This document shows, piece by piece, positions 27,390 through 36,382 of a stretch of DNA of 64,000 nucleotides (the stretch's first letter is position 1; each line of letters opens with the position of its first letter). Location: positions 1,589,501-1,653,500 of the forward strand of contig NZ_CP092415.1 of assembly GCF_023716465.1 (NCBI RefSeq), in the 5' to 3' direction. Under the pieces are notes generated by a model. The model ran no database searches. It saw only the letters and a list, made by a program, of their open reading frames with translations, and was not told the DNA's origin. The DNA comes from Flagellimonas marinaquae. GTDB taxonomy: Bacteria; Bacteroidota; Bacteroidia; Flavobacteriales; Flavobacteriaceae. Made by a program: the position numbers and the translations under genes.

Positions 27390-27600
27390 GAAAAAGTATA
27401 ACAAAGCAATTAATACAGCTGCCCGTTTGTCTGGTTCTGCCATTCAAATGGGCATTGTTATTTATTTGGGCGTATGGGGAGGCAAGTGGCTGGACGCCCA
27501 TTACGGTACCGAAAAAATATTCCTTCCCATTTGTACCCTGCTAGCGGTTGCCATTTCCATATATTTGGTGATTCAACAACTAAAAAAAATCAACGATTGA
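27367..27600 (+). CDS. AtpI/AtpZ family small membrane protein
   Basis: A 77-residue protein with a basic start (MSQQKPPKKKYNKAIN) and two membrane helices, the first with GIVIYLGVWGGKWLD and the second with FLPICTLLAVAISIYLVI. This hairpin arrangement is that of AtpI/AtpZ proteins at the head of F1Fo operons, thought to aid assembly of the c-ring or Mg2+ supply. ATG at 27367 is used because the longer frame would lie in the bactofilin gene. It overlaps the bactofilin gene by 23 bp and the next gene by 4 bp. Confidence 0.82.
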   Translation: MSQQKPPKKKYNKAINTAARLSGSAIQMGIVIYLGVWGGKWLDAHYGTEKIFLPICTLLAVAISIYLVIQQLKKIND

Positions 27601-27986
27601 AATTTAGGTATTACCCGGCCCTTTTTGTTTCCTCCTTGTTATTGGGTCTAGTTGTGCTGTTTTTTGCCCAGATTTGGCTGCTTGAAAATAAAGGGCATCA
27701 ACTTTCCGGCCTTCAAATTGTGAAAAGCTATGTGCTGAACGGCATAATGGCATTGATCGTGTTTTTTGCCATTTATATTTTTCGAAATAAACATCGTGAT
27801 CTGCTGGGCTTTTTTTTCTTGGGGGGAAGTCTTATAAAATTTACCCTATTCTTCATTTTTTTATATCCAGGATTTAATCAAGACGGCAATATGGAACGTT
27901 TGGAGTTCCTTGTGTTTTTTGTGCCCTACGGATTTGCATCGGTGCTCGAAACATTCTTTTTGGTGAAACTGCTTAATACTGTGTAG
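27597..27986 (+). CDS. Small membrane protein between atpI and atpB (DUF6168-like)
   Basis: A 129-residue protein with four hydrophobic segments. The frame lacks an early ATG; the likely start is the TTG at 27597, which overlaps the stop of the AtpI-like gene (TTGA) and gives LKFRYYPALFVSSLLLG. An upstream ATG at 27474 would lie fully inside the AtpI-like gene and is rejected. I recall a flavobacterial family DUF6168 at this position; the role is unknown, possibly comparable with the UncI-like accessory proteins of other operons. Confidence 0.65.
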   Translation: MKFRYYPALFVSSLLLGLVVLFFAQIWLLENKGHQLSGLQIVKSYVLNGIMALIVFFAIYIFRNKHRDLLGFFFLGGSLIKFTLFFIFLYPGFNQDGNMERLEFLVFFVPYGFASVLETFFLVKLLNTV

Positions 27987-28063
27987 CAAAGCCCTGAAAA
28001 TCACCTAAAAAAACAATAAAAAAAATAATACTGTAAAAAGCTTTTTTCTTTTGATTGGGGAAT

Positions 28064-28071
28064 GTATTTTT
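28064..28071 (+). promoter_or_regulatory. -7 element TATTTTTG before atpB
   Basis: TATTTTTG matches TAnnTTTG and lies 34 bp before the atpB ATG, in the only sizeable gap (119 bp) at the head of the structural atp genes. The -33 region is T-rich but without a clean TTTG at 17-23 bp. It would allow atp transcription independent of sprE/porW. Confidence 0.45.
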
Positions 28072-28105
28072 GCACCAATTTTTGAGGACCCATTAGTTGG
28101 ATCAT

Positions 28106-29245
28106 ATGCGAAATTCTTTTTTCAGTAAAAAAATAGTTGCCGTAATCTTTTTGATTGCGGGATTTGTGTCGGCCCAAAACCATGAGGGAGAAGAAGTTGA
28201 AACCGGCGGCCATGATTTAAAAACAGAGATTAAGGAATACATCGACCATCACCTTTTGGATTCGCATGATTTCAACCTTTATTCCTACACTACGGATACA
28301 GGGGAACATAAATACGTTGGCTTTCCGCTTCCTGTAATTCTTTGGGACAACGGTCTTAAGGTTTTTTCCTCATCTAAATTAAAGCACGGAGAAGGCGTGG
28401 CTGAGGTTGATGGGAACTACTACAAGCTTTACCATAATAAAATTTATAAGACCGACGCCGAGGGTACCATTAATTACGGAGGGCACCATGGTGAGGAAAC
28501 ACATACCGAGGATGCTTTTGGTGAGAACTTGGTGGTGGACGATTCCCATCCTACCAACGAAAAGCCTTTGGATTTTTCCATAACAAAGAATGTTGTGTTC
28601 ATAATTGCAGTGGCGCTTCTTATGTTTTTGGTGTTCCGCTCCATGGCCAAAAGATATCAGAAGAGTACAATGCCAAAAGGATTGGGAAGATTCTTGGAGC
28701 CCCTTGTTCTTTTTGTTCGCGATGAAATAGCTATCCCTAATATTGGTGAGCACAAGTATAAGAGGTACATGAGCTATTTGTTAACGGTATTCTTCTTTGT
28801 GTGGATTATCAACCTTTTAGGATTGACACCACTTGGGGTTAACGTAACCAACAATATTGCCGTTACTTTCGCATTGGCGATCATTACCTACTTTATTACA
28901 ACATTTACGGGGAACAAAAACTACTGGAAACACATTTTTTGGATGCCGGGAGTACCTGTTCCAATGAAAATTATATTGGCGCCCATCGAATTGTTGGGAA
29001 CCTTCATCAAGCCATTTTCGTTGATGATTCGTTTATACGCCAACATTACCGCAGGTCACGTGGTATTGATGAGTATTATCGGGCTTATGTTCATATTCAA
29101 GAACTGGATAGGTAGCCCATTGTCTTTCTTGTTGGCATTCGCACTTTCCTTATTGGAATTGTTGGTGGCGGCATTACAGGCGTATATTTTCACCATGTTG
29201 TCCGCTCTATACTTTGGTATGGCGGTAGAAGAAGATCATCATTAA
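28106..29245 (+). CDS. atpB: F1Fo ATP synthase subunit a
   Basis: A 379-residue subunit a of the long Bacteroidota type. The ATG at 28106 gives MRNSFFSKKIVAVIFLIAGFVSAQ, a signal peptide, followed by a His/Glu-rich periplasmic domain of roughly 130 residues absent from E. coli AtpB. The membrane core follows, with FIKPFSLMIRLYANITAGHVV containing the essential Arg, and a final LLELLVAALQAYIFTMLSALYFG helix. It forms the proton half-channels against the c-ring. The TTG nine bases earlier is a weaker start. Confidence 0.94.
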   Translation: MRNSFFSKKIVAVIFLIAGFVSAQNHEGEEVETGGHDLKTEIKEYIDHHLLDSHDFNLYSYTTDTGEHKYVGFPLPVILWDNGLKVFSSSKLKHGEGVAEVDGNYYKLYHNKIYKTDAEGTINYGGHHGEETHTEDAFGENLVVDDSHPTNEKPLDFSITKNVVFIIAVALLMFLVFRSMAKRYQKSTMPKGLGRFLEPLVLFVRDEIAIPNIGEHKYKRYMSYLLTVFFFVWIINLLGLTPLGVNVTNNIAVTFALAIITYFITTFTGNKNYWKHIFWMPGVPVPMKIILAPIELLGTFIKPFSLMIRLYANITAGHVVLMSIIGLMFIFKNWIGSPLSFLLAFALSLLELLVAALQAYIFTMLSALYFGMAVEEDHH

Positions 29246-29276
29246 TTAGAACGTTTAATATTTAAATTCATATATC

Positions 29277-29468
29277 ATGACAATTCCAAACATCGTAGGT
29301 GCTGGTTTGATCGTAATCGGAGCAGGATTGGGTATCGGTAGAATCGGTGGACAAGCAATGGAAGCCATTGCACGTCAACCTGAAGCTTCTGGTAAGATCC
29401 AAACAGCAATGTTGATTGCAGCAGCCCTTATTGAAGGTATCGGTTTCGCCGCTCTTTTTGCTGCTTAA
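29277..29468 (+). CDS. atpE: F1Fo ATP synthase subunit c
   Basis: A 63-residue hairpin of two helices. The first has the glycine-zipper GAGLIVIGAGLGIGRIGG; the loop is RQPEASGK; the second carries the ion-binding Glu53 in AALIEGIGFAALF. There is no Ser/Thr after the Glu and the Na+-type liganding pattern is absent, which suggests H+ coupling. It forms the rotating ring. A strong hairpin lies just after the stop (29486-29519), which may help the high expression of subunit c relative to its neighbours. Confidence 0.95.
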   Translation: MTIPNIVGAGLIVIGAGLGIGRIGGQAMEAIARQPEASGKIQTAMLIAAALIEGIGFAALFAA

Positions 29469-29485
29469 TAACCGTAAAAACATTG

Positions 29486-29519
29486 ATGAAGGCCATAGCG
29501 GTTGGCTGTGGCCCTTCAT
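29486..29519 (+). other. Strong stem-loop between atpE and atpF
   Basis: ATGAAGGCCATAGC (29486-29499) pairs with GCTGTGGCCCTTCAT (29505-29519) through about 14 pairs, with a single bulged C and a 5-base loop. No T-run follows, so it is not a standard terminator. Its place after the subunit c gene fits an RNA stabiliser or processing site. Confidence 0.6.
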
Positions 29520-29563
29520 TGATTTAAATGATATAGTTTAAAAGAATTAATAGAATAAGATAA

Positions 29564-30064
29564 ATGGAAAAGTTAATCGAGCAGTTTTCCTTCGGGTTGT
29601 TTTTTTGGCAGATGTTGCTTTTTATCGCTCTTTTATTATTGCTTAGAAAGTATGCATGGAAACCTATCCTTGGTGCGGTTGAAAAACGTGAAGAGGGTAT
29701 AAAAGATGCACTTGAGGCAGCTGAGGCGGCAAAAAAGGAAATGCAGAACGTTACTGCCGACAGCGAAAAGCTTTTGAGGGAGGCCAAAGTTGAAAGGGAC
29801 GCGTTGTTGAAAGAGGCCAGGGAAATCAAAGAAAGCATTATTGCTGAAGCCAAGGAACAAGCCCAAGTTGAAGGCGATAAGGTGATCAAGCAAGCTCAAG
29901 CTACTATTGAAGCTGAGAAGAAAGCTGCGGTTGCCGACATCAAAGCGCAAGTGGCCAACCTATCCGTTGAGATTGCGGAAAAAGTAATCAAAGAAGAATT
30001 GTCCGATAAAACCAAACAACAAAAGTTGGTAGAGGACATGTTGGGCGATATTAAACTGAACTAA
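29564..30064 (+). CDS. atpF: F1Fo ATP synthase subunit b
   Basis: A 166-residue subunit b with one N-terminal membrane helix (FSFGLFFWQMLLFIALLLLL) followed by RKYAWKPILGAVEKREEGI and a long Ala/Glu/Lys-rich coiled coil (about residues 45-150). It forms the peripheral stalk that holds F1 still against the turning rotor. The gap before it, about 95 bp from atpE, is filled by the hairpin. Confidence 0.95.
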   Translation: MEKLIEQFSFGLFFWQMLLFIALLLLLRKYAWKPILGAVEKREEGIKDALEAAEAAKKEMQNVTADSEKLLREAKVERDALLKEAREIKESIIAEAKEQAQVEGDKVIKQAQATIEAEKKAAVADIKAQVANLSVEIAEKVIKEELSDKTKQQKLVEDMLGDIKLN

Positions 30065-30070
30065 CAGACC

Positions 30071-30610
30071 ATGAACCAAAACAGGGCAGCCATACGCTAC
30101 GCAAAAGCAACCTTGGATTTCGCAGTCGAAAAGAAAGCGGCCGATGCCGTTGAAAAAGACATGCGGGAGATAGCTGCGACCATTTCTGAAAACGTGGAAC
30201 TTCAAAATGTATTGGAGAGCCCTATCATAAAATCAGAAGTAAAGAAGAACAGTTTGCTCGAAATCTTCAAAGGTGCCAACGAAATCACCAAAGGTCTTCT
30301 TCAAACGTTGATCAGCAACAAGCGAATAGATATGTTACAGGAAGTGGCCTACAAGTACATCATCCTTCACGAAAAATTGAAGGGAGAAGAAGTAGCTTAT
30401 GTAACAACTGCTGTTCCTTTGACCTCCGAGTTGGAGAAAAAGATTTTGGACAAGGTTACCAAAGCTACCGGCAACAAGGTGACTTTGGAGAATAAAATCG
30501 ATGAGAGCATCATCGGAGGGTTTGTACTTAGGGTGGGCGACACCCAATACGATGCAAGCATCGCAAACAAATTGAACGGATTAAAAAGAGAATTTACAAA
30601 TAGTCTATAA
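30071..30610 (+). CDS. atpH: F1Fo ATP synthase subunit delta
   Basis: A 179-residue subunit delta, with [16 protein letters not shown] at the start, [20 protein letters not shown] in the helical bundle and [21 protein letters not shown] at the C-terminal end. It links the peripheral stalk to the top of the alpha-beta ring. It follows atpF by 6 bp and is followed by atpA after 2 bp. Confidence 0.94.
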   Translation: MNQNRAAIRYAKATLDFAVEKKAADAVEKDMREIAATISENVELQNVLESPIIKSEVKKNSLLEIFKGANEITKGLLQTLISNKRIDMLQEVAYKYIILHEKLKGEEVAYVTTAVPLTSELEKKILDKVTKATGNKVTLENKIDESIIGGFVLRVGDTQYDASIANKLNGLKREFTNSL

Positions 30611-30612
30611 AA

Positions 30613-32193
30613 ATGGCAGGAGTAAAAGCCGCTGAGGTATCAGCAATTTTGAAAAAACAGTTATCAGGTTTCGAAGCATCCGCTTCTTTGGATGAAGTAG
30701 GTACCGTATTACAAGTAGGTGATGGTATTGCCCGTGTATATGGACTTTCCAATGCCCAGTACGGGGAGTTGGTAGAGTTCGAGGGTGGTATGCAAGGTAT
30801 CGTTCTTAACTTGGAAGAAGACAACGTAGGTGTTGTATTGTTGGGCCCATCCAAAGAGATCGTGGAAGGCGCTACTGTTAAGAGAACCGAGCGTATTGCT
30901 TCCATCAATGTTGGTGAAGGAATTGTTGGCCGTGTGGTGGATACCTTGGGTAAACCTATCGACGGTAAAGGACCTGTTGCTGGTGAAACCTACGAGATGC
31001 CTTTGGAACGTAAGGCTCCTGGTGTAATTTTTAGACAACCCGTTGACGAACCAATGCAAACAGGTATCAAGGCTATCGATGCCATGATTCCGGTTGGTCG
31101 TGGACAAAGGGAGTTGGTGATCGGTGACAAGCAAACAGGTAAGACCACAGTTTGTATCGATACCATCCTAAACCAAAAAGAATTTTACGATGCAGGTGAG
31201 CCGGTTTACTGTATCTACGTTGCCGTAGGTCAGAAAGCATCAACGGTAGCCGCCATCGCCAAAACGTTGGAAGAAAAAGGGGCATTGGCCTATACGACCA
31301 TTGTTGCCGCAAATGCTTCCGACCCTGCTCCTATGCAGGTATATGCCCCGTTCGCGGGTGCTGCTATCGGTGAGTACTTCAGGGACACAGGCCGTCCTGC
31401 ATTGATTATTTATGATGACTTGTCAAAACAGGCAGTAGCTTACCGTGAGGTTTCCTTGTTGTTGAGAAGACCGCCGGGACGTGAGGCTTACCCTGGAGAT
31501 GTTTTCTACCTTCACTCCAGACTATTGGAGCGTGCTGCGAAAGTAATCGGTGACGATGCTATTGCAAAGAATATGAACGACCTTCCTGAATCGTTGAAGT
31601 CTAAAGTAAAAGGTGGAGGTTCTTTAACAGCACTTCCAATTATCGAAACACAGGCAGGTGACGTATCCGCTTATATCCCTACCAACGTAATTTCCATTAC
31701 CGATGGTCAGATATTCTTGGAGCAAGATTTGTTCAACCAAGGGGTTCGTCCTGCGATTAATGTAGGTATCTCCGTATCACGTGTGGGTGGTTCCGCGCAG
31801 ATCAAGTCCATGAAGAAAGTAGCAGGTACCTTGAAACTTGACCAGGCCCAGTTCCGTGAATTGGAAGCTTTTGCCAAGTTCGGTTCCGATTTGGATGCCG
31901 CTACCTTGAACGTAATCGAAAAAGGACGTAGAAACGTGGAGATCTTGAAACAAGGTCAGAACGATCCATTTACCGTAGAAGATCAGGTGGCCATCATCTT
32001 TGCAGGTTCCAAGAACTTGTTGAGAGATGTTCCTGTGGACAAGGTAAAAGAGTTTGAAAAAGATTACTTGGAGTTCTTGAACGCCAAGCACAGAGATGTT
32101 TTGGATACGCTTAAAGCCGGTAAATTGACCGACGAGGTTACCGATACATTGACTGCTGTTTGCAAGGACCTTTCAAGCAAGTACAAAGCATAA
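30613..32193 (+). CDS. atpA: F1Fo ATP synthase subunit alpha
   Basis: A 526-residue alpha subunit. The N-terminal beta-barrel is followed by the nucleotide domain with Walker [10 protein letters not shown] (171-179) and the family motif [17 protein letters not shown]. The essential Arg of the catalytic site lies in SVSRVG. Full length and intact. It is separated from atpG by a mobile-element-like hairpin repeat. Confidence 0.97.
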   Translation: MAGVKAAEVSAILKKQLSGFEASASLDEVGTVLQVGDGIARVYGLSNAQYGELVEFEGGMQGIVLNLEEDNVGVVLLGPSKEIVEGATVKRTERIASINVGEGIVGRVVDTLGKPIDGKGPVAGETYEMPLERKAPGVIFRQPVDEPMQTGIKAIDAMIPVGRGQRELVIGDKQTGKTTVCIDTILNQKEFYDAGEPVYCIYVAVGQKASTVAAIAKTLEEKGALAYTTIVAANASDPAPMQVYAPFAGAAIGEYFRDTGRPALIIYDDLSKQAVAYREVSLLLRRPPGREAYPGDVFYLHSRLLERAAKVIGDDAIAKNMNDLPESLKSKVKGGGSLTALPIIETQAGDVSAYIPTNVISITDGQIFLEQDLFNQGVRPAINVGISVSRVGGSAQIKSMKKVAGTLKLDQAQFRELEAFAKFGSDLDAATLNVIEKGRRNVEILKQGQNDPFTVEDQVAIIFAGSKNLLRDVPVDKVKEFEKDYLEFLNAKHRDVLDTLKAGKLTDEVTDTLTAVCKDLSSKYKA

Positions 32194-32196
32194 CAA

Positions 32197-32285
32197 TTGT
32201 CATTTCTGAAGGGCCCTGAGCGTAGTCGAAGGGCACTGCAGGAATCCATAACCAAAAAGATTCCGCATCAAGTGCGGAATGACAA
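32197..32285. repeat. MITE/REP-like palindromic element between atpA and atpG
   Basis: An 89-bp unit bounded by inverted ends TTGTCATT and AATGACAA. Inside, GCCCT pairs with AGGGC around GAGCGTAGTCGA, and ATTCCGCA (32260-32267) pairs with TGCGGAAT (32273-32280). The TGAGCGTAGTCGAAG stretch and the hairpin-GGAATGACA end are features of dispersed intergenic repeats common in flavobacterial genomes. A related element is at 43015-43109. The right end provides an ATG in frame with atpG. Confidence 0.65.
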
Positions 32286-32293
32286 AGAAGAAT

Positions 32294-33154
32294 ATGGCAA
32301 ATCTAAAGGAAATACGTAACAGGATATCATCCATCTCATCAACGATGCAGATTACCAGTGCCATGAAAATGGTATCTGCTGCAAAGTTGAAGAAGGCACA
32401 GGATGCTATCACGGCGATGCGTCCCTATTCCGATAAACTGACCGAGCTCCTACAAGGGCTTAGCGCCAGTTTGGAAGGAGATGGAGGAAGCGAGTACGCC
32501 GACAAAAGGCCAGTGAACAAAGTTTTGGTGGTAGCCATTACTTCCAATAGAGGTCTTTGTGGTGGATTCAATTCCAACATCATCAAGCAGAGCAACAATT
32601 TGGTGTCCAATAAGTATCCGGGCAAACAGGTCGATTTCTATACCATTGGTAAGAAAGGAAACGATATCCTTAGAAAAAGACATACCATTTTAGGCGACCA
32701 GAGCAAGGTGTATGATGATTTGACCTTTGAGAACGTTGCCGAGATTGCCGAACTTTTAATGCGTTTGTTCACCAAAGGTGATTATGATAAAATCGAGTTG
32801 GTGTACAACAAGTTCAAAAATGCCGCGACACAGATTGTGATGACAGAACAGTTCCTGCCCATTGTTGGCGCAGAAGGTGATGAAGCCATTGCTGCCGATT
32901 ACATTTTTGAACCTTCAAAAGTGGAAATCGTAAAAGAGTTGATACCTAAATCCTTGAAGACACAATTGTTCAAGGCCATTAGAGATTCTTTCGCGAGTGA
33001 GCACGGTGCCCGTATGACGGCCATGCACAAAGCAACGGACAATGCCGCAGAGCTTAGGGACGAGCTTAAATTAACGTATAACAAAGCCCGTCAAGCAGCG
33101 ATTACCAACGAAATCCTCGAAATTGTTGGTGGAGCGGAAGCGTTGAACAATTAA
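32294..33154 (+). CDS. atpG: F1Fo ATP synthase subunit gamma
   Basis: A 286-residue gamma subunit with MANLKEIRNRISSISSTMQITSAMKMVSAAKLKKAQ at the start, VAITSNRGLCGGFNS inside, and the C-terminal helix ARMTAMHKATDNAAE. It is the central shaft turned by the c-ring. I use the ATG at 32294; an in-frame ATG at 32279 lies in the neighbouring repeat and would add MTKKN. The operon ends here without atpD and atpC, which in this group of bacteria are usually elsewhere. Confidence 0.95.
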   Translation: MANLKEIRNRISSISSTMQITSAMKMVSAAKLKKAQDAITAMRPYSDKLTELLQGLSASLEGDGGSEYADKRPVNKVLVVAITSNRGLCGGFNSNIIKQSNNLVSNKYPGKQVDFYTIGKKGNDILRKRHTILGDQSKVYDDLTFENVAEIAELLMRLFTKGDYDKIELVYNKFKNAATQIVMTEQFLPIVGAEGDEAIAADYIFEPSKVEIVKELIPKSLKTQLFKAIRDSFASEHGARMTAMHKATDNAAELRDELKLTYNKARQAAITNEILEIVGGAEALNN

Positions 33155-33205
33155 GCCGAACCAAAGTGAGGCTAAATATTCAATAGCGGAAGCGTTGAAC
33201 AATTA
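33133..33205 (+). repeat. 21-bp direct repeat of the atpG 3' end
   Basis: AGCGGAAGCGTTGAACAATTA occurs at 33133-33153 (the last codons and first stop bases of atpG) and again at 33185-33205 in the downstream gap, 52 bp apart. This is a local duplication scar. Confidence 0.7.
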
Positions 33206-33230
33206 GGATATACATAATTTAATATATACA

Positions 33231-33257
33231 AAGGCCACCGATTCGGTGGCCTTTTTG
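33231..33257 (+). terminator. Terminator of the atp operon
   Basis: AAGGCCACCG (33231-33240), loop ATT, CGGTGGCCTT (33244-33253) with a T-run: a perfect 10-bp GC-rich stem 77 bp after atpG. It ends the unit on the + strand. Confidence 0.85.
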
Positions 33258-33346
33258 GTTTTTCTTAGGACAATAAGGTTTAGGTAATACTGGCTTTTGC
33301 GTAACTTGTAGCCGCCTAAGCAAGGTTTTCAAAGAAGCAACACCTA

Positions 33347-34810
33347 TTGAATCCACTAAAAAAGCTTTTTAAACAAACATTTATCTATGGTTTGGCCACG
33401 GTATTGCCGCGGGTCCTCTCCTTTATATTGGTGCCTTTGTACACTTCTGTAATGGACCCGGAAACCTATGGGGAAATATCGGTGATCTTCTCATGGTTTG
33501 CCATTTTTAATGTAGTGTTGGCATATGGTATGGAAACAGCCTTTTTCCGATTCTTTAATAAATACCCGGATAAGGGAAATGTAATTTCTACATCCTTGAT
33601 ATCCTTGCTGTTGTCTTCCCTTATATTTTTTGGTGCAGCCTTTCTCTTCAAAGGAACCTTTGCCGCCTTTATAGATGTACAGGAATCGTTGATCATATAT
33701 ATTATTTTGATTCTGGTGCTAGATGCATTGGCCATAGTGCCGTTCGCTTGGATCAGGGCAAATGAACGGCCATTAAGGTATTCGATAGTAAAAGTCACCA
33801 GTGTGGCCATTAATTTATTGTTGAATATATTTTTCTTGACCCTATTGCCCGGATTAGCTGAAAATGGGCAATCATTTTGGGCAGCTCTTTATAAACCAGA
33901 TTTTCAGATAGAGTATGTCTTTATTGCCAATGTAATTTCCAGTGGTGCTGCCTTTTTATGGGTGAGCGGAATTTATTTTGACACCAAATATAAATTTGAT
34001 AAAGGTTTGTGGAAGGAAATGCTCAAGTACTCCATGCCCATTATGGTGGCCGGACTTGCATTTACGGTCAACGAGGTGTTCGACCGCATTCTTTTAGATC
34101 GATTATTACCAGAGGACATTGCCAAGGCAGAGATAGGGAAATATTCGGCCTGCTATAAATTGGCGGTATTCATGACGCTGTTTGGAACCGCTTTTCGGTT
34201 GGGGGTGGAACCGTTTTTTTTTAGCCACGCAGACTCGGAGAACCCTCAAAAAACCTATGCCCAGATTACCAATTACTTTGTAATTATGGGCAGTCTCATT
34301 TTTTTAGGGGTAATGGTGTTCATAGACCCTTTAAAAAAATTGTTGGTCAGGGATTCTGCTTTTTGGGAGGCTTTGGACGTGGTTCCTATCATACTTTTGG
34401 CAAGTTTCTGTTTGGGCATTTATCACAACCTTTCGGTTTGGTACAAAGTAACGGATCGCACCAAATTTGGCGCCTATATTTCTTCCGTTGGAGCAATCAT
34501 CACTTTGGCCATCAATATAAGCTTGATTCCCAAAATAGGATATATGGCATCGGCCCTGGCAACTCTGGCGGCCTACGCGACCATGATGGTCCTATCGTAT
34601 CACTTTGGAAAGAAATATTACCCTGTCCCCTATAACATGAGGAAAATTGTCTTTTATTTCGCTGTATCACTCTTGTTCTCAATACTATCGTTCTATGTTT
34701 TTAATAGAAATTTAATAGTGGGCAGCATACTACTTTTCTTATTTTTGGGGTTAGTATATAAGATGGAAGGAGATAAACTTAGAAGTATTTTTATAAAACG
34801 TGAAAATTAA
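33347..34810 (+). CDS. Polysaccharide flippase (MOP/MATE superfamily)
   Basis: A 487-residue protein with 12-14 membrane segments. It starts at TTG ([33 protein letters not shown]), the typical opening of flavobacterial lipopolysaccharide-related flippases. A short loop with [27 protein letters not shown] is also typical. It probably moves a lipid-linked sugar across the inner membrane. The end overlaps dut by 11 bp. No ATG lies near the N terminus, so TTG is used. Confidence 0.82.
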   Translation: MNPLKKLFKQTFIYGLATVLPRVLSFILVPLYTSVMDPETYGEISVIFSWFAIFNVVLAYGMETAFFRFFNKYPDKGNVISTSLISLLLSSLIFFGAAFLFKGTFAAFIDVQESLIIYIILILVLDALAIVPFAWIRANERPLRYSIVKVTSVAINLLLNIFFLTLLPGLAENGQSFWAALYKPDFQIEYVFIANVISSGAAFLWVSGIYFDTKYKFDKGLWKEMLKYSMPIMVAGLAFTVNEVFDRILLDRLLPEDIAKAEIGKYSACYKLAVFMTLFGTAFRLGVEPFFFSHADSENPQKTYAQITNYFVIMGSLIFLGVMVFIDPLKKLLVRDSAFWEALDVVPIILLASFCLGIYHNLSVWYKVTDRTKFGAYISSVGAIITLAINISLIPKIGYMASALATLAAYATMMVLSYHFGKKYYPVPYNMRKIVFYFAVSLLFSILSFYVFNRNLIVGSILLFLFLGLVYKMEGDKLRSIFIKREN

Positions 34811-35234
34811 AATAATCAATACATCCGGCCACAAGTTGCCACATTACGAAACCCTTGCCTCGGCAGGGATGGATCTAAGGGCCGATATCGATTCGCCCAT
34901 AACCTTAAAACCATTGGAACGAGCCATTGTTCCCACGGGACTGTTTATGGAACTTCCCGTAGGTTATGAGGCACAAGTACGCCCTCGTAGCGGATTGGCG
35001 GCAAAAAAAGGTATTACTGTGCTCAATGCACCAGGAACCATCGATGCCGATTATCGTGGTAATGTCGGGGTAATCTTGGTCAATTTATCCAATGAGGATT
35101 TTATTGTGGAAAATGGAGAGCGTATCGCCCAAATGGTAATTGCCAAACATGAGCGCGCCGAGTGGGAAGAAGTTGAAACACTTTCAGAAACTGATAGAGG
35201 CGAAGGTGGGTTCGGAAGTACCGGAACCAAATAA
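34800..35234 (+). CDS. dut: dUTP diphosphatase
   Basis: A 144-residue trimeric dUTPase with all five motifs: [36 protein letters not shown] and GFGSTG. It converts dUTP to dUMP, keeping uracil out of DNA. The start is GTG at 34800, inside the end of the flippase gene. Although it is a nucleotide enzyme, it is embedded in an envelope gene run. Confidence 0.96.
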   Translation: MKIKIINTSGHKLPHYETLASAGMDLRADIDSPITLKPLERAIVPTGLFMELPVGYEAQVRPRSGLAAKKGITVLNAPGTIDADYRGNVGVILVNLSNEDFIVENGERIAQMVIAKHERAEWEEVETLSETDRGEGGFGSTGTK

Positions 35235-35298
35235 AGAAGAATGTAGGGTCGAGCTTAGTCTTGACCTTTTTAATAAAAGTCTAACCATTAAAAAGAGA

Positions 35299-35316
35299 CA
35301 CCTGGCCAGACAGGTG
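35299..35316 (+). other. Small hairpin before the sugar nucleotidyltransferase gene
   Basis: CACCTG (35299-35304) pairs with CAGGTG (35311-35316) around GCCAGA, only 8 bp before the ATG at 35325. It lies where a ribosome would bind and could modulate translation. No T-run follows. Confidence 0.35.
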
Positions 35317-35324
35317 CGTAAACT

Positions 35325-36341
35325 ATGAAGATAATCGTTCCAATGGCGGGAAGAGGTTCCCGATTAAGACCACATACATTAACAGTTCCGAAACCATTGA
35401 TACCTGTTGCGGGAAAACCGATAGTACACCGACTGGTTACCGATATCGCCAAAGTGTTGGGTGAACCAATTGATGAGGTTGCCTTTATTCTGGGCGATCC
35501 CGCCTTTTTTGGCGATGATGTTGTAGAGAGCTTAATGGAATTGGCCAGCGAAATGGGAGCCAAAGGATCAATATATAGACAAGATCAGCCACTTGGAACC
35601 GGACATGCCATAATGAGCGCAAAAGACTCCCTTAGTGGACCAGCGGTAATAGCTTATGCCGATACATTGATCCGTGCAGATTTTGATTTGGACAAATCTG
35701 CGGACAGCGTAATATGGGTAAAACAAGTAGAACATCCCGAAGCTTATGGAGTAGTACAATTAAATGATCAAAATGAAATTGTTGAGTTGGTCGAAAAACC
35801 AGCAGAATTTGTTTCCGATCTAGCGGTAATCGGAATTTACTATTTCAAGGATGTGGAAGTTCTCAAAAACGAGCTACAACATGTGTTGGATAACGATATT
35901 ACGCATGGGGGCGAATACCAAATCAACGACGGCATAAAACGAATGATGGAAAAGGGCATGAAATTTGTTCCCGGAAAGGTGGACGAGTGGATGGACTGTG
36001 GCAATAAAAATGTAACCGTGGAAACCAATCAGCGCATGTTGGGCTTTTTGGAGCAGGAAGGGGAGAATATGGTGGCCGAAACGGTACAACAAGAAAATGC
36101 AAACATTATAGAACCATGCTTTATCGGTGAGAATGTTGTGCTAAAAAATACAACTGTTGGCCCATATGTATCCGTAGGGGCAAACACGGTTTTGGAAAAT
36201 TCTACCATAAAAAACAGCCTTATCCAGAGCAACAGTAAAATTAGCAACGCAAACCTGGATAATGCCATGATCGGCAATCACGTGGTGTATAATGGTAATT
36301 TTGAGACCATTAGTATTGGAGATTATTCCGTTTTGGAATAA
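35325..36341 (+). CDS. NDP-sugar nucleotidyltransferase with C-terminal beta-helix
   Basis: A 338-residue enzyme. The N-terminal nucleotidyltransferase domain has MKIIVPMAGRGSRLRPHT and PKPLIPVAGKPI, the nucleotide-binding signature, and IAYADTLIRADFD for metal binding. From about residue 260 there is a left-handed beta-helix with hexapeptides such as ENVVLKNTTVGPYVSVGA. It activates a hexose 1-phosphate to an NDP-sugar (glucose-1-phosphate thymidylyltransferase-like or mannose-1-phosphate guanylyltransferase-like). Which sugar cannot be told. It likely supplies the neighbouring envelope pathway. Confidence 0.85.
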   Translation: MKIIVPMAGRGSRLRPHTLTVPKPLIPVAGKPIVHRLVTDIAKVLGEPIDEVAFILGDPAFFGDDVVESLMELASEMGAKGSIYRQDQPLGTGHAIMSAKDSLSGPAVIAYADTLIRADFDLDKSADSVIWVKQVEHPEAYGVVQLNDQNEIVELVEKPAEFVSDLAVIGIYYFKDVEVLKNELQHVLDNDITHGGEYQINDGIKRMMEKGMKFVPGKVDEWMDCGNKNVTVETNQRMLGFLEQEGENMVAETVQQENANIIEPCFIGENVVLKNTTVGPYVSVGANTVLENSTIKNSLIQSNSKISNANLDNAMIGNHVVYNGNFETISIGDYSVLE

Positions 36342-36382
36342 CTTTAGTATAGATTTTTAGTTTGACGGGGACTTAAGACGGT

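Noticed and set aside
27474..27596. Upstream extension of the DUF6168-like gene to an ATG
   Set aside because: It would lie wholly inside the AtpI-like gene in another frame, and the residues are unlike the hydrophobic protein that follows; the TTG at 27597 fits translational coupling.
32279..32293. ATG at 32279 as the atpG start
   Set aside because: It is in the mobile element; AtpG proteins normally start MANLKEIR as from 32294. Kept as a finding because it could still be used at times.
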